Shown: positions 35,630 through 39,804 of the stretch, piece by piece | Numbering within the stretch: the stretch's first letter is position 1 | How the letters are laid out: every line of letters begins with the position of its first letter | Assembly (NCBI RefSeq): GCF_005063415.1 | Contig: NZ_SUEG01000040.1 | Coordinates: 1 to 39,804 of the forward strand | From: Mesorhizobium sp. | GTDB lineage: Bacteria > Pseudomonadota > Alphaproteobacteria > Rhizobiales > Rhizobiaceae | Direction of reading: 5' to 3' | Length of the DNA stretch: 39,804 nucleotides | Notes under the pieces: generated by a model | Databases searched by the model: none | What the model saw: only the letters and a program-made list of their open reading frames with translations | What the model was told of the DNA's origin: nothing | Translations under genes and position numbers: made by a program

Positions 35630-36454
35630 ATGCCTTGGTTGCCGCGCCTTGCTGTTGTGGTGGTCGGCCTGATCGCTGCGAACACTCCTCCCGTATCGGC
35701 CGAAACCGTCGACCAGCTCTATCAATCGCAGACCATCGTCACCGGCCAGGGCGAGGTCAACAGGCAGATCGGTTTCAAGGCCTGCCTCGATGCGGTGCTG
35801 GTTCGTGTGTCCGGCGATCAGCGGCTGCCGAAGAGAGCTGAGATGGCGGCGCTGCGCGACAAGGCCGGCAGCTTCGTTGCCGAATTCCGCTATCATGATC
35901 GTCTCGAAGGCATTCCGGTCCATGACGAACAGGGCACCCACGACCGACCGCACGATCTCACCTGCCTTTATCAGCCCGAAGTCATAGATCCCGTGCTTGC
36001 CGGGCTTGGCAGCAAGCCATGGCTTGCCGAGCGGCCACGCTTGGCGATTTTTCTCAGCGCGGAGCAAGGCGCGAGACATTTCGCGCTGACCGCGGACGAT
36101 CAGCGCGGACCGGCGATGCGCGAATCCTTTGCCAATGCCACCGGTCCACTGGTCATGCGGATTGTATTTCCCGCAGCGTCGCTACTCTCCGCCTCAAAGC
36201 TGGACGACCGAAGCCTCAGCCATGCCGACATGGCGACATTGGACCAGCTTGCGAGGAAAGCCGGCGCCGACCAGGCACTCGCCGGCAGCATCATCTGGCG
36301 CGATAAGGAACTTGGCTGGGTCGCCGATTGGCGGCTTGTCATGAAGGGCAAGAGCTACAAATGGCAAGTGCGCGGCGTTAGCTTCGACGAGGCATTCCGC
36401 GTCGCCATGCGGGGTGCTGCGCAGATCCTGTCAGGCAATGGTCAACCAGAATAG
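35630..36454 (+). CDS. DUF2066-containing secreted protein
   Basis: 274 residues. The signal peptide LPRLAVVVVGLIAANTPPVS ends near residue 24. Conserved features include TVDQLYQSQTIVTGQGEVNR, KACLDAVLVRVSGDQRLPKR and later RPRLAIFLSAEQGARHFALT, then GADQALAGSIIWRDKELGWV. The family is a periplasmic protein of unknown function, often near housekeeping genes. ATG at 35630 is seven bases after GGAAGG. Divergent from the HIBCH gene; next gene is hemB. Confidence 0.85.
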   Translation: MPWLPRLAVVVVGLIAANTPPVSAETVDQLYQSQTIVTGQGEVNRQIGFKACLDAVLVRVSGDQRLPKRAEMAALRDKAGSFVAEFRYHDRLEGIPVHDEQGTHDRPHDLTCLYQPEVIDPVLAGLGSKPWLAERPRLAIFLSAEQGARHFALTADDQRGPAMRESFANATGPLVMRIVFPAASLLSASKLDDRSLSHADMATLDQLARKAGADQALAGSIIWRDKELGWVADWRLVMKGKSYKWQVRGVSFDEAFRVAMRGAAQILSGNGQPE

Positions 36455-36540
36455 CGCCCAACAGGACCGCTGGCACAATCGTGTCGCATTGGTCAGCAGC
36501 GGAGGCTCGTGGTAAAAGCCGCCGATCCGGAGTTTTTGCG

Positions 36541-37572
36541 ATGAACAAATTCACCCCTGCAAAGCCTGCCGGCGCGCGCAGCGTCGACGAGATCACCGGC
36601 AGCCGGCGGCTGCGGCGCATGCGCAAGGCCGATTGGTCGCGCCGCCTTGTCCAGGAGAACCGGCTCTCGGTCGACGATCTGATCTGGCCGATCTTCGTCG
36701 TCGACGGCAGACACGTGCGCGAACCGATCGCCGCCATGCCCGGCGTGTTCCGCCTGTCGCTCGACCTCGCCGTCAAGGAGGCTGAGCGCGCGGCTAAGCT
36801 TGGCATTCCGGCGATCGCCACTTTCCCCAATGTGGAGCTCGGCCTGCGTGATCAGACCGGTTCGCACATCCTCGATCCGGAAAACATCATCAACCGTGCC
36901 ACCCGCGCCATCAAGCACGCAGTCCCGGAGATCGGCATCATCACCGACGCCGCGCTTGACCCGTTCACCTCGCATGGCCATGACGGCATCTTGCGCGAGG
37001 GCATTATCGTCAATGATGAAACGGTGGAGCAAGTGACGGCGGCGGCCGTCATCCAGGCGGCGGCAGGGGCCGACATCATCGCCCCCTCGGACATGATGGA
37101 CGGCCGGATCGGTGCCATCCGCGATGCGCTGGACGCCAATGGGTTTCAGGATGTAGCGATCATGTCCTATGCGACCAAGTTCGCATCCGCCTTTTACGGC
37201 CCCTATCGTGAGGCGGTCGGCACCGCCGGCCTGCTCAAGGGCGACAAGAAGACCTATTACATCGACCACGCCAATTCCGACGAAGCGGTGCGCGAGGCCG
37301 AGCAGGATCTCGCCGAGGGCGCCGACATGCTGATGGTCAAGCCCGGCCTGCCCTATCTCGACATCATCCGCCGGCTGAAGGACGAGTTGCAGATGCCGAC
37401 GTTCGCCTATCAGGTCTCGGGCGAATATTCGATGATCAAGGCCGCCGCCGCCAACGGCTGGATCGACGGCGAAAAGGCGATGCTGGAATCGCTGCTCGCC
37501 TTCAAGCGCGCCGGCTGCGACGGCATCCTGACCTATTTCGCGCCTGAAGTGGCGGCGATGCTCAAGGGGTGA
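36541..37572 (+). CDS. hemB: Delta-aminolevulinic acid dehydratase, Mg-type
   Basis: 343 residues. Schiff-base lysines are Lys213 (MSYATKFASAFYGPYREA) and Lys267 (ADMLMVKPGLPYLD). The metal site reads TDAALDPFTSHGHDG, with aspartates instead of the three cysteines of zinc enzymes, so this is the Mg-dependent class typical of rhizobia. It condenses two aminolevulinates to porphobilinogen in heme and corrinoid synthesis. ATG at 36541 follows CGGAGTTTTTGCG; an upstream start at 36481 is unlikely. Confidence 0.97.
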   Translation: MNKFTPAKPAGARSVDEITGSRRLRRMRKADWSRRLVQENRLSVDDLIWPIFVVDGRHVREPIAAMPGVFRLSLDLAVKEAERAAKLGIPAIATFPNVELGLRDQTGSHILDPENIINRATRAIKHAVPEIGIITDAALDPFTSHGHDGILREGIIVNDETVEQVTAAAVIQAAAGADIIAPSDMMDGRIGAIRDALDANGFQDVAIMSYATKFASAFYGPYREAVGTAGLLKGDKKTYYIDHANSDEAVREAEQDLAEGADMLMVKPGLPYLDIIRRLKDELQMPTFAYQVSGEYSMIKAAAANGWIDGEKAMLESLLAFKRAGCDGILTYFAPEVAAMLKG

Positions 37573-37660
37573 TGCGCCTTTGTAGCGTCTACATCGAGTA
37601 GCGCTCCTTCGTCCAAGACGTGACATGGCCGCCGCAGGACAATCGCTTCAGGCTTACGCT

Positions 37661-37711
37661 GCCCCTCATTGCCCTGCCCGGCATTTCTCCCCGTAAAGTG
37701 ACCGGGAGAAA
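37661..37711 (-). repeat. Palindromic intergenic repeat, copy A (inverted)
   Basis: The reverse complement reads TCTCCCGGTCACTTTACGGG, then GAGAAATGCC and GGGCAGGGCAATGAGGGGC, closely matching copy C at 38676. One arm of the main palindrome is imperfect. Confidence 0.75.
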
Positions 37712-37776
37712 GACGCGTTGGCAAAAGATTTCGCCAATCTCCAGCGTTGCAAAAACATCGCCGACGTTGCGGCCAG

Positions 37777-37839
37777 CCCCTTCGCCCCGTCACTATGCGG
37801 GGAGAAGCTGCCGGCAGGCGGATGAGGGGCGGCGCCGAC
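37777..37839 (+). repeat. Palindromic intergenic repeat, copy B
   Basis: CGCCCCGTCACTATGCGGGG followed by AGAAGCTGCCGGCAGGCGG and ATGAGGGGCGGCGCCG. Same orientation as copy C but a variant with an AAG/CTG arm. Together with copy A it flanks 65 bp in inverted orientation. Confidence 0.75.
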
Positions 37840-37910
37840 ATTGAGATTGGTTATTCCAACATGATTTGGAAGTGATTGCCCCACCGGCGATTCAAAATAC
37901 CGCTTGCAAA

Positions 37911-37946
37911 ATGCAATCAGTTAAGCTATCCGATAACTGCTTGCAT
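37911..37946. promoter_or_regulatory. 36-bp operator-like inverted repeat upstream of the reductase
   Basis: ATGCAATCAGTTA and TAACTGCTTGCAT match at 12 of 13 positions as an inverted repeat around AGCTATCCGA. It lies 29-64 bp before the start codon, over the expected promoter, and fits binding by a dimeric winged-helix repressor such as ArsR or MarR type. No such regulator gene is adjacent. Confidence 0.65.
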
Positions 37947-37974
37947 CTCACAATTGGTTATCGAGGAGGCTCTC

Positions 37975-38622
37975 ATGTCCAAACTTCGCGTCAAGGCTTT
38001 CACCCTGTCGATCGACGGCTTCGGCGCCGGTCCCGACCAAGACCTGAAGAATCCGCTGGGTATTGGCGGGGAGGCCCTGCACGAATGGATGTTCGGCACC
38101 CGCACCTTCCGCAAGATGGTCCTCGGCAAGGATGGCGGGACCACGGACACGGACGAGGCGTTCGCGGCGCGCAGCTTCGAAAATGTCGGCGCATGGATCC
38201 TGGGCCGCAACATGTTCGGGCCGATCCGCGGCGAATGGCCGGATGACAGCTGGAAAGGCTGGTGGGGTGACAACCCACCCTACCACGTGCCGGTCTTCGT
38301 GCTGACGCACCATGCGCGTGAGCCCATCGTCATGGAAGGTGGCACGACTTTCCATTTCGTCACCGACGGCATCCATTCGGCGCTGGAGAAGGCGAAAGCA
38401 GTGGCTGACGGCAAGGATGTACGGCTCGGCGGCGGCGTCGCCACGATCCGCCAATATCTCCAGGAAAAGCTCATCGACGAAATGCATCTGGCGATCTCAC
38501 CGGTCCTGCTAGGCGCCGGCGAGAGCCTTTTTGCCGGCATCGACATGCCTAAGCTCGGCTATCGCTGCAGCGAGCAGGTCGCGACGCCGAAGGCCACGCA
38601 TGTCATCATCGAGCGCGATTAG
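37975..38622 (+). CDS. Dihydrofolate reductase-like protein (RibD C-terminal domain)
   Basis: 215 residues. A free-standing RibD_C/DHFR-like fold: VKAFTLSIDGFGAGPDQDLK, NVGAWILGRNMFGPIRGEWP, PYHVPVFVLTHHAREPIVME, VRLGGGVATIRQYLQEKLID and HLAISPVLLGAGESLFAGID. Such proteins bind NADPH; substrates are mostly unknown and they are often under repressors of their own. ATG at 37975 is six bases after GAGGAGG, a very strong ribosome site. It stands alone behind a large inverted repeat. Confidence 0.92.
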   Translation: MSKLRVKAFTLSIDGFGAGPDQDLKNPLGIGGEALHEWMFGTRTFRKMVLGKDGGTTDTDEAFAARSFENVGAWILGRNMFGPIRGEWPDDSWKGWWGDNPPYHVPVFVLTHHAREPIVMEGGTTFHFVTDGIHSALEKAKAVADGKDVRLGGGVATIRQYLQEKLIDEMHLAISPVLLGAGESLFAGIDMPKLGYRCSEQVATPKATHVIIERD

Positions 38623-38675
38623 GAAGTAGCGTGGGCGTTTTTGTCTGCGCTATTGGCAAACCCTTGGTGCAGGCC

Positions 38676-38735
38676 CATTTCTCCCCGTCACTATACGGGG
38701 AGAAATGCCCGGCAGGGCAATGAGGGGCGGCGCCA
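38676..38735 (+). repeat. Palindromic intergenic repeat, copy C
   Basis: CATTTCTCCCCGT, a six-base loop and ACGGGGAGAAATG form a perfect 13-bp stem, followed by the small hairpin GCCC-GGCA-GGGC and TGAGGGGCGGCGCC. This is a complete copy of the element also seen twice at 37.7-37.8 kb. Confidence 0.8.
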
Positions 38736-38745
38736 TCCGTCCCGC

Positions 38746-38784
38746 AATTGTAATTGACTAAGCGGCATCTGGCAGAATTGTAAT
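38746..38784 (+). promoter_or_regulatory. Direct repeat before the GlxA-type regulator
   Basis: AATTGTAAT occurs at 38746-38754 and again at 38776-38784, 30 bp apart (close to three helical turns), the second copy overlapping the start codon. AraC proteins bind direct repeats, so autoregulation is possible. Confidence 0.35.
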
Positions 38785-39769
38785 GCACACCATGAACAAC
38801 CGACCGCGCAACCAACCAACGGCAAGCGACGCCCCGCTCACCTTCGCCATCCTGGTCTTCCCCGGGTTCCCGATGATGGCGTTCAGCTCGGTCATCGAGC
38901 CGCTCCGCGCCGCCAACGTGCTGGCGAAGCGGGACTGCTACCGCTGGATCATCGTCGGCGCCGCCGAAGGTCCGGTGGAGGCCTCGAACGGCGTCGTCAT
39001 CCAGCCCGGCTTTGCCGCCCATGACGCGCCGAAGGTCGATCGCATCGTTGTCTGCTCGGGCGGCGATGCCGATCATCTCGTCGCGCACGATGCGGTGAGC
39101 TGGATCCGCAAGAGCCTGCGCGGCGGCGCCCATATCGGTGCGGTGGCTGACGCGGCGTTCTTCCTCGCCCGCGCGGGCCTGCTCGACGGCCATGCCTGCA
39201 CCTTGCACTGGACCAGCCAGGCGGCCTTCACCGAGGCGTTTCCGGATATCGAGCTGAGGCGCGATCTCTATGTCATCGACCGCAAGCGCTTTACTTCGGC
39301 CGGCGGCGTCGGCAGTCTCGACATGATGCTGGAAATCATCACCAACGACTATGGCGCCGAACTCGCGGCCGGCGTCGCCGAATGGTTCGTGCACAGCCCG
39401 CTGCGCTCCAGCGTCGACCGCAAGCTGATGCCGCTGCGCTTGCGCACCGGCGTGCAGAACGAGCTGGTGCTGTCGGCCATCGCCATCATGGAGGATCGGG
39501 TGGAGGAGCGGCTCGGCATGGCGGAGCTGGCGGGGCGGCTTGGTGTCTCCTCCGATAAGCTCGAACGCAATTTCCGCTCCGAACTCAGCATCTCGCCCAA
39601 CGGCTATTACCGCCGCCTGCGGCTGAAGCGCGCCGCCGACCTCTTGGCCCATTCGACGCTGATGGTGCGCGACGTCGCGCTGGCCTGCGGCTTCGCCTCA
39701 ATGTCGAGCTTTGCCCGGGCGTTCCGGGAGGAGCACGGCCACGCGCCGAAGGTGTTGCGGCGGCATTAG
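38783..39769 (+). CDS. GlxA-family AraC-type transcriptional regulator
   Basis: 328 residues. An N-terminal DJ-1/PfpI-like amidotransferase-fold domain (about 20-190: TFAILVFPGFPMMAFSSVIE, RIVVCSGGDADHLVAHDAVS) is followed by a double helix-turn-helix AraC domain (about 225-325: ERLGMAELAGRLGVSSDKLE, SPNGYYRRLRLKRAADLLAH, DVALACGFASMSSFARAFRE). Relatives such as GbdR, CdhR and ArgR sense betaine, carnitine or arginine, so an amine or amino-acid ligand is likely. Two close ATGs exist (38783, 38792). No target operon is beside it within the window. Confidence 0.92.
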   Translation: MHTMNNRPRNQPTASDAPLTFAILVFPGFPMMAFSSVIEPLRAANVLAKRDCYRWIIVGAAEGPVEASNGVVIQPGFAAHDAPKVDRIVVCSGGDADHLVAHDAVSWIRKSLRGGAHIGAVADAAFFLARAGLLDGHACTLHWTSQAAFTEAFPDIELRRDLYVIDRKRFTSAGGVGSLDMMLEIITNDYGAELAAGVAEWFVHSPLRSSVDRKLMPLRLRTGVQNELVLSAIAIMEDRVEERLGMAELAGRLGVSSDKLERNFRSELSISPNGYYRRLRLKRAADLLAHSTLMVRDVALACGFASMSSFARAFREEHGHAPKVLRRH

Positions 39770-39804
39770 ATGCGTTAACCGCTCCACGCCGAGTTCCCGC
39801 CCAC

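Larger units (their letters stand above)
37573..37974. other. Gene-free stretch with repeats and an operator-like palindrome
   Basis: 402 bp between hemB and the reductase. It contains two oppositely oriented copies of a Mesorhizobium-type palindromic repeat (37661-37711 and 37777-37839) and the inverted repeat at 37911-37946. No convincing gene. Confidence 0.7.

Noticed and set aside
36493..37626. 377-codon frame antisense to hemB
   Set aside because: Complete overlap with a certain gene; the composition (Asp/His/Gly/Arg-rich) is the usual shadow of GC-rich coding DNA.
38606..39652. 348-codon frame antisense to the GlxA-type regulator
   Set aside because: Shadow of a well supported gene, and it also reads through the palindromic repeat at 38676-38735.

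Overview
The window looks like a chromosomal segment of an alphaproteobacterium of the order Rhizobiales, most likely Mesorhizobium or a close relative. The evidence is high GC; conserved rhizobial gene orders (bamE / ubiquinol-cytochrome c chaperone / yceD / plsX / fabH / ihfA / merR, and glyA / nrdR / ribD / ribE / ribH / nusB); a MarR-type LdtR regulator next to an L,D-transpeptidase; a Mg-type HemB; and two classes of short intergenic repeats typical of these genomes. The genus is inferred from gene content; no database search was run.

Layout. 1-8.1 kb is a compact exopolysaccharide locus: a GNAT-fold acetyltransferase (cut by the window edge), a Wzz/ExoP-type co-polymerase with a degenerate kinase domain, a Wza-type export lipoprotein, a GT4 glycosyltransferase, a WcaJ/ExoY-type initiating transferase and a Wzy/O-antigen-ligase-type polymerase. 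A tRNA-Pro(GGG) follows at 8.12 kb. From 8.2 to 12.1 kb lies an accessory-looking stretch of small genes: a frameshifted DUF3606-like gene and a shorter relative, small secreted or membrane proteins, a YbaK deacylase, an XRE regulator, a histidine-rich secreted protein and an ElaB/YqjD-like protein behind a perfect-looking general-stress (EcfG) promoter.

12.2-17.4 kb is housekeeping: MerR regulator, IHF alpha, FabH, PlsX, YceD, cytochrome bc1 chaperone and BamE. 17.5-19.6 kb encodes a K+-independent proton-pumping pyrophosphatase. 19.9-24.5 kb holds a DUF2165 membrane protein, a small hypothetical gene and a four-gene osmoprotectant ABC transporter in the order of yehZYXW. 24.7-31.4 kb carries an MFS transporter overlapping nusB, then ribH, ribE, ribD, nrdR, a secreted protein and glyA, all on the minus strand. 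31.7-33.8 kb is the ldt/ldtR cell-wall module. 34.0-39.8 kb contains a small membrane protein, a 3-hydroxyisobutyryl-CoA hydrolase, a DUF2066 protein, hemB, a RibD-C/DHFR-like reductase behind a large inverted repeat, and a GlxA-type AraC regulator.

I found no CRISPR array, prophage, transposase or clearly new defence system. The most useful new observations are a 20-bp tandem duplication that copies the ribE start codon and creates a six-codon minigene ending in TGATG, the catalytically dead-looking kinase domain of the EPS co-polymerase, the single-base frameshift in the DUF3606-like gene, the EcfG promoter, and several large unexplained palindromes in the ldt/ldtR and reductase promoter regions.
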